From CAWBAT01 sp046331665 (GTDB lineage Bacteria; Acidobacteriota; Terriglobia; Versatilivoradales; Versatilivoraceae): DNA of 64,000 nt. The stretch spans positions 1 to 64,000 of the forward strand of contig JAXLQK010000035.1 in assembly GCA_046331665.1 (NCBI GenBank), in the 5' to 3' direction. Within the stretch, counting starts at the first letter, position 1; every line of letters begins with the position of its first letter. The position numbers and the translations under genes were made by a program. The notes under the pieces are model-generated. The model was given only the letters and a program-made list of their open reading frames with translations, was not told the origin of the DNA and searched no databases. Below, piece after piece: positions 45,274 to 53,761 of the stretch.

Positions 45274-46214
45274 TGATTGGACGTAACGTCGGCGATTATC
45301 GGGTTCTCGCCAAGTTTGATTTGGGCGAAAGCGGCCCCGTGTACAAAGCCGTACATATTACCCAGCGCCAGACCTACCTCTTGAAGCTTCTCCACGGCCC
45401 CCTGGATCGGGCCATCCCCGCTCATCATGACTTCATTGAAACCGTTCAAATGGCTTGTTATTTGGACCACCCCAACATCGCCAGAACGTTACCCCTGGAG
45501 TTTTATGAGGATATCACGGTCATCCCTCTGGAATTTGTTTATGGACTGGAACTGTCAGAAAAGATTTCAGAAGGGAGAACTCCCGTCGAAACTGTCCTGA
45601 AGATGGCGATCCAGGGAGCCGAGGCTCTTCAGACAGCACACAATGTTGGTTTAACGCATGGTAAGCTGACTTCGAACAATGTTCTTCTGACGCAGGACGG
45701 AGAAGTCAAGATTCTGGAGTTTGGGCTGGCCGGGCTCCAGGAAGACATGCTTTTCAGGGGAGTTGAGGAAACTCCCTATCCCCTGCTTCCTGTGCCTTCG
45801 CGCCGGCCTCCCCTCTCACGTTTTGCCTATCAGGCTCCAGAGCAACTGAACGGTGATCACGCTGGACCATCGGCAGATCTGTTTGCCTTCGGGGTCATGC
45901 TCTACGAAATGCTGGCGGGAGAATTTCTATTCTTGGGGGACGACGTCGGGGAACTCTACCGACAGATTCGGCAACGAGAGTTGCCCAGAATTGAGCAAGT
46001 TCGCCCCGAGGTTTCTCGATCCCTGGGCGAGATCGTTACGACGTTGGTGCAAAAAGATCCTGCGCGGCGTTATTACTCTGCCGAGTTTCTCCTGGAGGAT
46101 TTGAGGAAAATACGAGGAGGAAGAACTGTTGAACGCCTCAGTTTCCAGCCCAAAGACCCCGCCCTCTCCCGCCGTTCATTCTTCCGACGTTTTGTGAAGG
46201 ACTCAGACCATTAG
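45273..46214 (+). CDS. Predicted protein pseudokinase (Hanks-type fold)
   Basis: This 313-residue protein has the fold of bacterial Ser/Thr kinases: a Gly-loop region (VLAKFDLGESGPVYKAV), the strand-3 Lys (YLLKLL, Lys38), LDHPNIAR, an APE motif (YQAPEQ) and SADLFAFGVMLYEMLAGEFL. The catalytic loop is broken: the HRDxKxxN motif reads HGKLTSNN (129-136), so the catalytic Asp is Lys131. DFG reads EFG (Glu149). Without the catalytic Asp, phosphotransfer is unlikely, so it may bind a nucleotide or act as a scaffold. No transmembrane or sensor domain follows; the membrane partner may be the upstream ribbon protein, whose stop overlaps its start. Confidence 0.85.
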   Translation: MIGRNVGDYRVLAKFDLGESGPVYKAVHITQRQTYLLKLLHGPLDRAIPAHHDFIETVQMACYLDHPNIARTLPLEFYEDITVIPLEFVYGLELSEKISEGRTPVETVLKMAIQGAEALQTAHNVGLTHGKLTSNNVLLTQDGEVKILEFGLAGLQEDMLFRGVEETPYPLLPVPSRRPPLSRFAYQAPEQLNGDHAGPSADLFAFGVMLYEMLAGEFLFLGDDVGELYRQIRQRELPRIEQVRPEVSRSLGEIVTTLVQKDPARRYYSAEFLLEDLRKIRGGRTVERLSFQPKDPALSRRSFFRRFVKDSDH

Positions 46215-46233
46215 ATACCTGAAAGGGAATACA

Positions 46234-46250
46234 TGCGGCTGGTAGCCGCA
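46234..46250. other. Short hairpin between the pseudokinase and PilZ genes
   Basis: TGCGGCT and AGCCGCA form a perfect seven-base stem with a GGT loop. There is no T run on either side, so it may be part of a transcript end between the two convergent genes but cannot be called a typical terminator. Confidence 0.4.
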
Positions 46251-46335
46251 CGAATCAGGCCTGCCAGCTCTTTATCAGGGAGCCCACGTGGCGGGACTGT
46301 AAACTCCATCCCGCCATCCTCATGCAAATTAGTGA

Positions 46336-46716
46336 TTATGAATTAAAGGCGCGTTCCAGCTTGGGAAGGACCTGCTCCCCATGGGATATGACCCATTGCC
46401 CCACAGGTTCAACGAGTTTGAAACCCATGTAGCGGGCGTTTCGTCGGGTATCGTGCTTCAACCAACATACATGAACCGTGAAGGAGGCACCCTTGGGGCT
46501 CAAAAGAGTCAAGACTTCTCCACGTTTGAGCTCCCGTCGCAGACGGAGACAGCCACCTCCAGCACTGACGTTGACTGTGTAGACATCGTCCACAAAAGCG
46601 GCTCCCGCCCCATCCATCCCAACCGCTTTGAAATGAATGACCATCGGAATTCTTTTCTTGATTCCGTAGCGATTTAGTCGGAATCCGTCTGCGGTCTCAT
46701 TGAGTAGCATCATAGT
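46336..46716 (-). CDS. PilZ-domain protein
   Basis: This 126-residue protein is a single PilZ domain. The second motif NVSAGGGCL (NxSxxG type) is intact. The first region reads RYGIKKRIPMVIH, where one expected Arg is Lys, so ligand affinity is uncertain. The start at 46716 follows AAAGGAA by nine bases; two earlier in-frame starts (46734 and 46803) are less well supported. It lies next to the predicted pseudokinase on the opposite strand and upstream of no regulator. Confidence 0.78.
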   Translation of the reverse strand, partial: TMMLLNETADGFRLNRYGIKKRIPMVIHFKAVGMDGAGAAFVDDVYTVNVSAGGGCLRLRRELKRGEVLTLLSPKGASFTVHVCWLKHDTRRNARYMGFKLVEPVGQWVISHGEQVLPKLERAFNS

Positions 46717-46817
46717 TTCGGTTCCTTTCCCCATTGTGTGCAAAATTTTGTCCGGCCAGTTACAATTTACGCCTCTCAAATCCCCTTTTGGATTCTTGGG
46801 CATTCTTTTGTGAAGCT

Positions 46818-47351
46818 TTAAGAATCCAACTGCCTTGTTTGAGCACTTCGTTGCCCAAAAACGGAGCCATCAAGAATCAATTTCATGGATTGCCGGTCTA
46901 AACGGTAGGGCAGCCATTCCTTGAGGCGCCGGGCGCCCATCCGGGAATAGAAATCGATTGCCAATTGGTTCCAATCCAGGACGAGCCATTCCATCCGTCC
47001 ACACTCGCGGCGGATGGCTTCTTGGACACAATGGAGAAAAAGAGACCTCCCAACGCCGATCTTCCGAAACTCCGAAAGCACAAAAATATCTTCCAGAAAG
47101 AGGGTGGGCAGCGCGAGGAACGAGGAGTACGTTTCCAGCGTGATGGCATACCCCACGATGCGCCCTGAGCATTGCGCCAGGTACACCTCAAAGCGGGGTT
47201 TGGGACCAAACGCATCCTGAATCAGCCTTTCCTTGGCGGCCGTATCAGGCGGGGGCAGCTTTTCATAGGCGGCCAAGGCATCAATTAATTCCAGCCATGC
47301 CGGCCCGTCTTGTGGGTCAGCCGTGCGAACCAGGATATTGAATTTCGTCAA
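46818..47351 (-). CDS. GNAT-family N-acetyltransferase
   Basis: This 177-residue protein has the GNAT acetyl-CoA pocket motif (LSEFRKIGVGRSLFLHCV, the RxxGxG type), a strand with EDIFVLSE before it and the C-terminal YSRMGARRLKEW. The overall length and the N-terminal pattern resemble spermidine/diamine acetyltransferases, but substrate is not determined. Its start was taken at TTG 47351, five bases after AAGGAGG, a far better SD than that of the upstream GTG at 47396. It is divergent from the ispA-type gene, whose start lies about 100 bases away. Confidence 0.88.
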   Translation of the reverse strand: MTKFNILVRTADPQDGPAWLELIDALAAYEKLPPPDTAAKERLIQDAFGPKPRFEVYLAQCSGRIVGYAITLETYSSFLALPTLFLEDIFVLSEFRKIGVGRSLFLHCVQEAIRRECGRMEWLVLDWNQLAIDFYSRMGARRLKEWLPYRLDRQSMKLILDGSVFGQRSAQTRQLDS

Positions 47352-47453
47352 GAAATCCTCCTTCTCATCAGAACAGGGATCCAATATACTCCTCACCCTG
47401 CAGATTGTTTAGCATTGGATCTGGCTCGTTTCAATGGAATGTCCGGAAAATCT

Positions 47454-48353
47454 ATGACCTCCCCGCAATTCGAATCGTATGTGAGCAAAAAACGGCAAGC
47501 CACCGATCGCTGGCTCGAGCGGCTCTTACCGAAGCCGGAGGAGCCGCCCAAAGTGCTTCCTGAGTCCATGCGCTACAGTGTTTTCGCCGGCGGAAAGCGT
47601 CTGCGCCCCATCCTGGCCATCGCTGCCTTTGAAGTCTCAGGGAAATCCGGCGAGGCGATCATGCCTGCGGCCTGCGCTTTGGAACTCATCCATACGTATT
47701 CCTTAATTCATGATGACTTGCCTTGCATGGATGACGATGACTTCAGACGCGGCAGGCCTACCAATCACAAAGTCTACGGTGAAGGGATGGCCGTTCTGAC
47801 AGGTGACGCCTTGCTTACCCTGGCATTTGAAATTCTCCTGGTGACGGAACTTCCCTTCAACATACCGGCGAGGGTTTCTAGAGAAGTCGCCTTCCGCATT
47901 GCGAAAGCGGCTGGCCCCAGCGGAATGGTAGGCGGACAGGTGATGGATATTGAAGGGTATTCCCGGGACCGTCAGCTGGAAACACTTGAAACCACTTGTC
48001 TGATGAAAACAGGGCATCTCATCGTGGCCTCTCTCGAAGCCGGAGCCCTGCTGGCAGAGGCAGATGCAATTACTTCCAAAGCTTTGACCGACTACGGAGC
48101 GAACCTGGGTCTCGCCTTTCAAGTGACAGACGACATCCTGAATGTGACTGGAGATGCCGCTGTCATGGGGAAGTCCGTAAAGAGTGATGCCTCTCACGAC
48201 AAGGTAACATTTCCAGAATTGCTCGGCGTCGAAGGGGCAAGGGCCTACGCCCAACAATGCATTGAGAAGGCCCGCAAGGCCCTTTCCCCCTTCGCTCAAT
48301 CGGCCTGGTTTTTGAGCGAGCTTGGCGACTACGTCCTTACGCGGAAGTCCTGA
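47454..48353 (+). CDS. ispA: Polyprenyl (farnesyl/geranyl) diphosphate synthase
   Basis: This 299-residue enzyme condenses IPP with allylic diphosphates to make C15 or C20 chains for quinones, undecaprenol and other isoprenoids. The first Asp-rich motif is LIHDDLPCMDDDDFRRGRPT and the second is AFQVTDDILNVTGD. The KRLRPIL and LTGDALLT motifs are also present. The short residues before the first Asp-rich motif and the extra two residues in it are typical of bacterial IspA. ATG 47454 gives the canonical start; ATG 47439 is possible. Confidence 0.94.
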   Translation: MTSPQFESYVSKKRQATDRWLERLLPKPEEPPKVLPESMRYSVFAGGKRLRPILAIAAFEVSGKSGEAIMPAACALELIHTYSLIHDDLPCMDDDDFRRGRPTNHKVYGEGMAVLTGDALLTLAFEILLVTELPFNIPARVSREVAFRIAKAAGPSGMVGGQVMDIEGYSRDRQLETLETTCLMKTGHLIVASLEAGALLAEADAITSKALTDYGANLGLAFQVTDDILNVTGDAAVMGKSVKSDASHDKVTFPELLGVEGARAYAQQCIEKARKALSPFAQSAWFLSELGDYVLTRKS

Positions 48354-48524
48354 TTCCCTTCTGAAAAGTCATTGATCCTCCAGAAAATTAGTGCTATTTT
48401 TCGCACATTCTAATCATCCATAACAAGTAGTCAGTGCGCATCGGGATGCGCCTCATTGGAAACTCTGATTCAAACATACCTCAACAGGTTTTGTGGCGGG
48501 AATGCTTCTCTTCGGAGGTGAATC

Positions 48525-48995
48525 ATGGCAAACCCTTCCGTGCAAGAGTCTTTTGAGAGAGGGCTCGACTATCTCAAGAGAAATCGCATTCAGGAGGCCT
48601 CGAATGCTTTCCGGCAAGCCATCAAGACGGATCCCGACAATCCACAATTTCTTTCCTATTACGGCCTGGTCCTGGCCCTTGGTGAGCATAATTTCCAGGA
48701 TGCCATCAATTTCTGCAGAGCTGCCCTCCTGAAGGCGGCTTACGAACCTGAACTTTATGTCAACCTTTGCAGGGTGTACTCAAGAGCGGGACAACGAAAA
48801 AAGGCGCTCGAAACTCTTCTGGAGGGGCTTCACTATGATCGCGGGAATCTTTTGCTCATCCAGGAAATGAGGCGTATGGGGTGTCGACGAAGGCCGATCC
48901 TGGGATTTCTTTCCCGGGACCATTTTCTCAACAGGGTGCTGGGACGATTTACGCATGAACTGAGCAGGAATGGCCGGCTGAAGAAAAGTCATTAA
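48525..48995 (+). CDS. TPR protein, unknown role
   Basis: This 156-residue soluble protein contains two to three tetratricopeptide repeats (SFERGLDYLKRNRIQEASNA, then AAYEPELYVNLCRVYSRAGQ). The C-terminal third is basic and non-repeated (MRRMGCRRRPILGFLSRDHF). It has a good GGAGGTG SD. There is no signal peptide. It is not linked to any pathway by its neighbours (ispA upstream, coaD convergent). Confidence 0.82.
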   Translation: MANPSVQESFERGLDYLKRNRIQEASNAFRQAIKTDPDNPQFLSYYGLVLALGEHNFQDAINFCRAALLKAAYEPELYVNLCRVYSRAGQRKKALETLLEGLHYDRGNLLLIQEMRRMGCRRRPILGFLSRDHFLNRVLGRFTHELSRNGRLKKSH

Positions 48996-49017
48996 TCCGG
49001 CCGGCAAGGCAGATGAC

Positions 49018-49509
49018 TTATTTCTTATGGATCTTTTCCTTGAGCTTTTCCTCAACGAGTGCCGGCACCAATCCATCCACCGATCCCCCCAATTTGAAGA
49101 CTTCGCGGACCAAGCGTGAACTCAAGTAGCTGTAGGCATCTGCGGCCATCATGAACACGGTTTCAAGGCGCGGCTCCAAGCGTCGATTCATCAGGGCCAT
49201 TTGCAGCTCGTATTCGTAATCCGACACAGCGCGGATTCCCCGGACAATGACTTGGGCTCTTTGCTTCATTGCATACTCAACGAGGAGACCATCGAAAATG
49301 TCCACTCTCACATTGGGAAAGCGATGATCCAAGATGGCGCGTGTCATGCTGACCCGCTCCTCGGTGCTAAAGAGAGGTTCTTTCTCCAAATTGACGAGGA
49401 TCGCCACCACCAATTCGTCGAAAAGCTTCACGCTTCGTTCAATAATATCCAGATGGCCGTTGGTTAGGGGGTCGAAAGTTCCCGGATAGATGGCGATGGT
49501 TTTTTTCAT
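49018..49509 (-). CDS. coaD: Phosphopantetheine adenylyltransferase
   Basis: CoaD makes dephospho-CoA from ATP and 4'-phosphopantetheine. The 163-residue protein has the nucleotidyltransferase motif GTFDPLTNGHLDIIERS, the substrate-binding region VRGIRAVSDYEYELQMALMN and the ISS-like AYSYLSSRLVREVFKLGG. The length is normal. Its first 4 bases overlap the end of rsmD, so the two are coupled; rsmD-coaD is a very common pair. Confidence 0.97.
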   Translation of the reverse strand: MKKTIAIYPGTFDPLTNGHLDIIERSVKLFDELVVAILVNLEKEPLFSTEERVSMTRAILDHRFPNVRVDIFDGLLVEYAMKQRAQVIVRGIRAVSDYEYELQMALMNRRLEPRLETVFMMAADAYSYLSSRLVREVFKLGGSVDGLVPALVEEKLKEKIHKK

Positions 49510-50066
49510 GGTTGATAGAAGCTTAGAATGCTGTCTCCTTCCTGAATCTGTCGATACCGCACCAACCCTCCGAAAGAGTCTTCCAGGCCATACCGGCGAG
49601 AATGCTCCGCAATGACGAGCGCTGAATTCGAGAGCAAGTGATTTGCCTGCAATTGCAGAAAGACTCTTGGATACTCGTCCTTGGCCGCATAAGGAGGATC
49701 AAGGAATACGATATCAAACTTTTGATCGAATTGGCTCAGCCTTTTTAGTGCCTGTTCTATCGGCATCCGGAGGACGCAATATTCTGATTCTGACAGCCCG
49801 CTCAATTGCTTCAAATTCTCCAAAACAATTTTTTCCGCTTGGGGAGATTGCTCGACAAATGCCACCCAGGCAGCTCCCCGGCTCAAGGCTTCAATCCCAA
49901 TACTGCCGCAGCCTGCATAGGCATCCAGAAATCTTGCGCCGGGAATCCGGCTTTGCAGGACATTAAATAGCGTCTCCTTCAGCCGATCGGAGGTGGGTCG
50001 GGTCGATGTCCCTTCCAACGTCTTAAGGCGGCGATTCCGGTATTGGCCTGCAATCACTCGAACCAT
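49506..50066 (-). CDS. rsmD: 16S rRNA (guanine966-N2)-methyltransferase RsmD
   Basis: RsmD methylates G966 of 16S rRNA. The 186-residue protein starts MVRVIAGQYRNRRLKTLEG, which is the family N-terminus, so ATG 50066 is preferred to an ATG 24 bases upstream. The SAM site is FLDAYAGCGSIGIEALSRGA and the catalytic motif is VFLDPPYAAKDE (DPPY type). Its stop overlaps the coaD start. Confidence 0.95.
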   Translation of the reverse strand: MVRVIAGQYRNRRLKTLEGTSTRPTSDRLKETLFNVLQSRIPGARFLDAYAGCGSIGIEALSRGAAWVAFVEQSPQAEKIVLENLKQLSGLSESEYCVLRMPIEQALKRLSQFDQKFDIVFLDPPYAAKDEYPRVFLQLQANHLLSNSALVIAEHSRRYGLEDSFGGLVRYRQIQEGDSILSFYQP

Positions 50067-50262
50067 TTCAAACGACTGCCTCTGAACCACTCATCTTGAA
50101 AGTGTCCACCTCTTGCCTGAAGGATTGCATCGATCGGTGCCTCCCTTCAACAAATCTTCGTTGTCTGGCAGAGTGGACAGGTCGAGGCGCGGCGGGCTCG
50201 AGTTCCGTCCTCGAACCATTGTTTCACTAGTTGCCACCGGCGAACCGGATCTGGTTCCTGCG

Positions 50263-52371
50263 CTATCCCACGCTTACCAATCCGTAACGGCGCTGCCAGT
50301 GGACCTTCAGGTAGGCGATCAATACTTTCCAGTCTTCTTCGGAAGACGGATGCTCCACCTGTTGCATCGCTTCACGTCTTGCCAGCTCCAGATACTCGCG
50401 GTCCCGTATAAGATTGGCAATGCGAAGCATCGGCATCCCCGATTGTTTGGTGCCGAAAAATTCTCCCGGGCCACGAATCTCCAGATCTTTCTCGGCAATC
50501 TTAAACCCGTCGCTCTGCTCTACCATACATTGCAACCGCGCTTCCGCTTCCTCTGTGAGATCTTTTCCATGACACAAAAGACAATGAGAGCGGGAACTCC
50601 CCCGCCCAATTCTACCCCGCAGTTGATGCAATTGGGCAAGCCCGAAGCGTTCCGCATGTTCGATCAACATAACCGTGGCATTGGGGACATCCACGCCAAC
50701 TTCGACCACTGTGGTGGCCACCAGAATTTGGGTCTTCCCCGATTGGAAAGACTTCATGGCTTGCTCTTTTTCCTCACTTTTCAGGCGTCCGTGCAAAAGG
50801 TCCACCTGCCATTGAGGAAAGAGATCCCGTTTCATGTGTTCGAAGGTTTCTTGCGCCGCTTTTAAATCCACCTTCTCCGATTCTTCAATGATCGGGCACA
50901 CGACATAGGCCTGCCGCCCCTGTTTCAATTCATCCCGAATCAGCCGATAGGCTTTCTCCCGATCCTGGTCCTGAACCCGGCGAGTCGCTATAGGAGAGCG
51001 GTGCGGGGGCAATTCATCGATGACGGAGACGTCCAGATCACCATAGAGAGTCAAGGCCAGGGTGCGGGGAATGGGCGTGGCGGTCATGACCAGCGTGTGG
51101 GGCGTGGCACTCTTCTTCATGAAATCAAAGCGTTGCATGACCCCGAAACGATGTTGTTCGTCGATAATCACCAACCCCAAATTCTTGAATTCCACATCCC
51201 TTTCCAAAATGGCATGGGTCCCGATCAGCATCTGGATTTCACCGTTCGCCAACTTTTCAAGAAGTCCTCGCCTTTCTCCTTTCTTCATTCCGCTCTTCAA
51301 CAACCCAACGCGATAGCCCGTTTTCACAAAAATACGTCTGGCATTAAAAGCATGCTGTTCTGCCAGAATTTCGGTAGGCGCCATCAGTCCGACCTGATAG
51401 TTGTTTTCCACCGCAATGGAGGCCGCTTCCAACGCCACGATGGTTTTGCCGCAGCCGACATCCCCTTGCAGGAGCCGATTCATCGGAGCAGGACGGCAAA
51501 GATCATCCGCAATCTCCTTTAAGACTCGCTTTTGCGCGGCGGTAGGATGGAAGGGCAACATCTTCTTGAGGGCTTCTCGCACGGAGGAATTGATTTGAAA
51601 GGCAAATCCCGGCAGGGTCTTGGCCTTTCTTCTTTTCAATGCCAAACCCAGCTCTAAAAAAAACAACTCCTCGAAAATGAGCCGTTCTTGAGAGCGATGG
51701 CGAAAATGCTGGAGTTGTTCCAGCGGCACCCCGGCGGGGGGAAAGTGAGCTTCCGCCAAGGCCGTCTTTCGATCCGGAAACCGGTACCCCTGGAGGATCG
51801 AACGAGGCATCGGGTCCTCGATCTGACCGAGCTGGGTCACAACGCCGTAGAGGATTCGGCGCAGCATGCGGGAGCTGCAGCCTTTGATGGCTTCATAGAT
51901 GGGAACAATACGCCCCATGTCTCCAGAGGGATCTTCTGAAACTTGGGCGTCCAGAATCTCAAATTCCGGATTGATGACTTGCAAATTCCCGGTGCCGTAA
52001 GGATCCACCTCGAACTTTCCATAAAGGATGACTTTCTGCCCGGGCTTAAACACCTTTCGTCGATCCAAGTAATCCGAGTGAAACCATTTGCCGCGCACCA
52101 GGCCACTGGAGTCTCGCGCCGCAAGATCAAAAATACGCAGGCGCGATTTGCGGGTCACGATTAGCCCGCTCGTGAGCACTTCCACCAGAATCGTGGCCCG
52201 TTCTCCAGGAATGATCTCCTTCACTTTTTTAAAGTGAGTGCGGTCTTCGTAGCGGTAGGGGAGGTTGTAGAGCAGGTCTTCGACCACCTGGAGATTCCGG
52301 GTGGCAAGGTCTTCAGCCCGTCTTGGACCGATTCCCTTCAAATACTGAACGGGGGTTTGCAAATCGAACAT
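50263..52371 (-). CDS. recG: ATP-dependent DNA helicase RecG
   Basis: RecG remodels stalled replication forks and branch-migrates Holliday junctions. The 702-residue protein has a wedge/OB domain (about residues 1-200), helicase motifs LLQGDVGCGKTIVALEAA (Walker A), LVIIDEQHRFGVMQR (DEQH box), MTATPIPRTLALTLYGDLDV (motif III) and the C-terminal LRGRIGRGSSRSHCLL (motif VI) region. The length is normal. It lies downstream of prfB on the same strand. Confidence 0.97.
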   Translation of the reverse strand: MFDLQTPVQYLKGIGPRRAEDLATRNLQVVEDLLYNLPYRYEDRTHFKKVKEIIPGERATILVEVLTSGLIVTRKSRLRIFDLAARDSSGLVRGKWFHSDYLDRRKVFKPGQKVILYGKFEVDPYGTGNLQVINPEFEILDAQVSEDPSGDMGRIVPIYEAIKGCSSRMLRRILYGVVTQLGQIEDPMPRSILQGYRFPDRKTALAEAHFPPAGVPLEQLQHFRHRSQERLIFEELFFLELGLALKRRKAKTLPGFAFQINSSVREALKKMLPFHPTAAQKRVLKEIADDLCRPAPMNRLLQGDVGCGKTIVALEAASIAVENNYQVGLMAPTEILAEQHAFNARRIFVKTGYRVGLLKSGMKKGERRGLLEKLANGEIQMLIGTHAILERDVEFKNLGLVIIDEQHRFGVMQRFDFMKKSATPHTLVMTATPIPRTLALTLYGDLDVSVIDELPPHRSPIATRRVQDQDREKAYRLIRDELKQGRQAYVVCPIIEESEKVDLKAAQETFEHMKRDLFPQWQVDLLHGRLKSEEKEQAMKSFQSGKTQILVATTVVEVGVDVPNATVMLIEHAERFGLAQLHQLRGRIGRGSSRSHCLLCHGKDLTEEAEARLQCMVEQSDGFKIAEKDLEIRGPGEFFGTKQSGMPMLRIANLIRDREYLELARREAMQQVEHPSSEEDWKVLIAYLKVHWQRRYGLVSVG

Positions 52372-52478
52372 GAGTCTGGATTCCGCTCTCTAGAAAAGAG
52401 CGAATTTCCCGAATGGAGCTCTAACGGCGAGACAATCCTCGTTCCGAATGAGCGGACCAGGCAAGGTGACAAGACTGA

Positions 52479-53601
52479 TCAGCTGGCCTGCAGTGGAGCA
52501 CGCTTGCCGACATCCCGCCGTGAAACCAGATAGGCCTTGATAAAGGGATCCAAATAGCCATCGAGAACCCGATCCACATCGCCAATCTCAACCTTGGTCC
52601 GGTGATCTTTGGCAAGGCGGTAAGGATGGAGGACGTAAGAGCGGATCTGGCTTCCCCACGCAATATCCATTTTGGAGTCTTCAATGGCTTTGCTTTCGGC
52701 TCTTTTTTTCTCCATCTCCAACTCGTACAGGCGCGAGCGGAGCATCTTCATGGCAGTGGATCGGTTCTTGTGCTGGGATCTCTCATTTTGGCACTGGACG
52801 ACGATATTGGTAGGCAGGTGAGTGATGCGAACCGCGGAATCCGTCGTGTTGATGTGCTGGCCACCGGCTCCGGTTGATCGGTAGGTGTCAATGCGCAGGT
52901 CCTTTTCCTCAATGACAATATCGATATTGTCATCGATTTCCGGGTAGACAAAAACCGAGGCAAAAGAAGTGTGCCGCCGCTTGTTGGCATCAAATGGAGA
53001 AATACGCACCAGCCGGTGCACTCCGATCTCCGACATCAGGAGGCCGTAGGAATTTTGACCCCGTACGGCAAAAGTGACAGACTTGACCCCAGCTTCATCC
53101 CCTGCCTGATAATCCATCAATTCGGTCGGAAAGCCGTGAGCTTCGCACCAGCGCAAATACATGCGCAAGAGCATCTCTGCCCAATCTTGAGACTCGGTCC
53201 CCCCTGCTCCAGGATGGATGGTGACATAGGCTGGACATTGTGCATTTTCACCGCTTAACAGGGTGGCTGTTTCGATCCCGGTTAGTTCTTCATCGAGTCG
53301 TCTAAGTTCACGCTGAATATCGGGTTGAACTTCTTCCCCTTCGGCACCTAGCTCAAAGTACGCATCGAGATCTTCAATTTCCCGTTTTAACTTTTGATCC
53401 AGCTCTAGATCGTTCTCCAACTGTTTGCGCCGCTGCATCACCTTCTGCGATTGTGCAGGGTCGTCCCAAATCTTGGGATCCGAGATAAGAGCTTCAATCT
53501 GCTCGAGATCTTTCTTCTTGCCTCCCGGGTCAAAGATAACTCCTGATATCGTGGATTCGACGTTTCAAATCCTGAAATTCACGGTTCAATTCTTCTAACA
53601 T
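52479..53601 (-). CDS. prfB: Peptide chain release factor 2, expressed by programmed +1 frameshift
   Basis: RF2 reads UAA and UGA. Frame one runs from ATG 53601 for 23 codons to an in-frame TGA at 53532-53530. Skipping the T at 53532 leads into the main frame (53531-52479), giving 373 residues in total, normal for RF2. The main frame carries the codon-recognition motif SPFDANKRRHTSF, the catalytic STGAGGQHINTTDSAVRI (GGQ) and QCQNERSQHKNR. A GGAGA SD precedes the first ATG. The main frame has a possible internal start at 53441, which would lose the N-terminal domain. See the frameshift site entry. Confidence 0.97.
53530..53544 (-). promoter_or_regulatory. prfB programmed +1 frameshift site
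   Basis: On the minus strand the sequence is AGGAGTTATCTTTGAC. This holds an SD-like AGGAG, then the slippery codon CTT and the stop TGA followed by C. It is the same arrangement as the E. coli site (AGGGGGTATCTTTGAC). RF2 shortage slows reading of TGA and lets the ribosome slip forward, so RF2 controls its own level. Confidence 0.95.
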
Positions 53602-53704
53602 CGATTCTCCTTAATGCCATGATACAACAACATTCAATGGACCCGAGGCCCAGAGGGCATCTTAGCATAACCCTGCAAAAACCTTTACTTGATGTTGGCT
53701 TGTA

Positions 53705-53734
53705 TTGACCGGTTGGGTGTGCCAGAATTATTCT
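53705..53734 (+). promoter_or_regulatory. Possible promoter of the barrel-cupredoxin-kinase operon
   Basis: TTGACC (53705-53710) and TATTCT (53729-53734) are 18 bases apart, and the start codon at 53762 lies 27 bases downstream. The -35 matches five of six, the -10 four of six. It argues against translation from the TTG at 53705. Confidence 0.35.
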
Positions 53735-53761
53735 CGAATCAGAGATTTCCCCTCTAAAACC

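Noticed and set aside
46281..46300. CACGTG near the PilZ gene as a parS core
   Set aside because: The flanks do not form the parS palindrome.
53530..53601. prfB as a broken gene because of an in-frame TGA
   Set aside because: The stop sits in the known RF2 frameshift signal, and skipping one T joins the frames into a full-length RF2.
53705..53761. Earlier TTG start for the outer-membrane barrel gene
   Set aside because: It overlaps a possible -35 box and gives a non-signal N-terminus; ATG 53762 gives a normal signal peptide.
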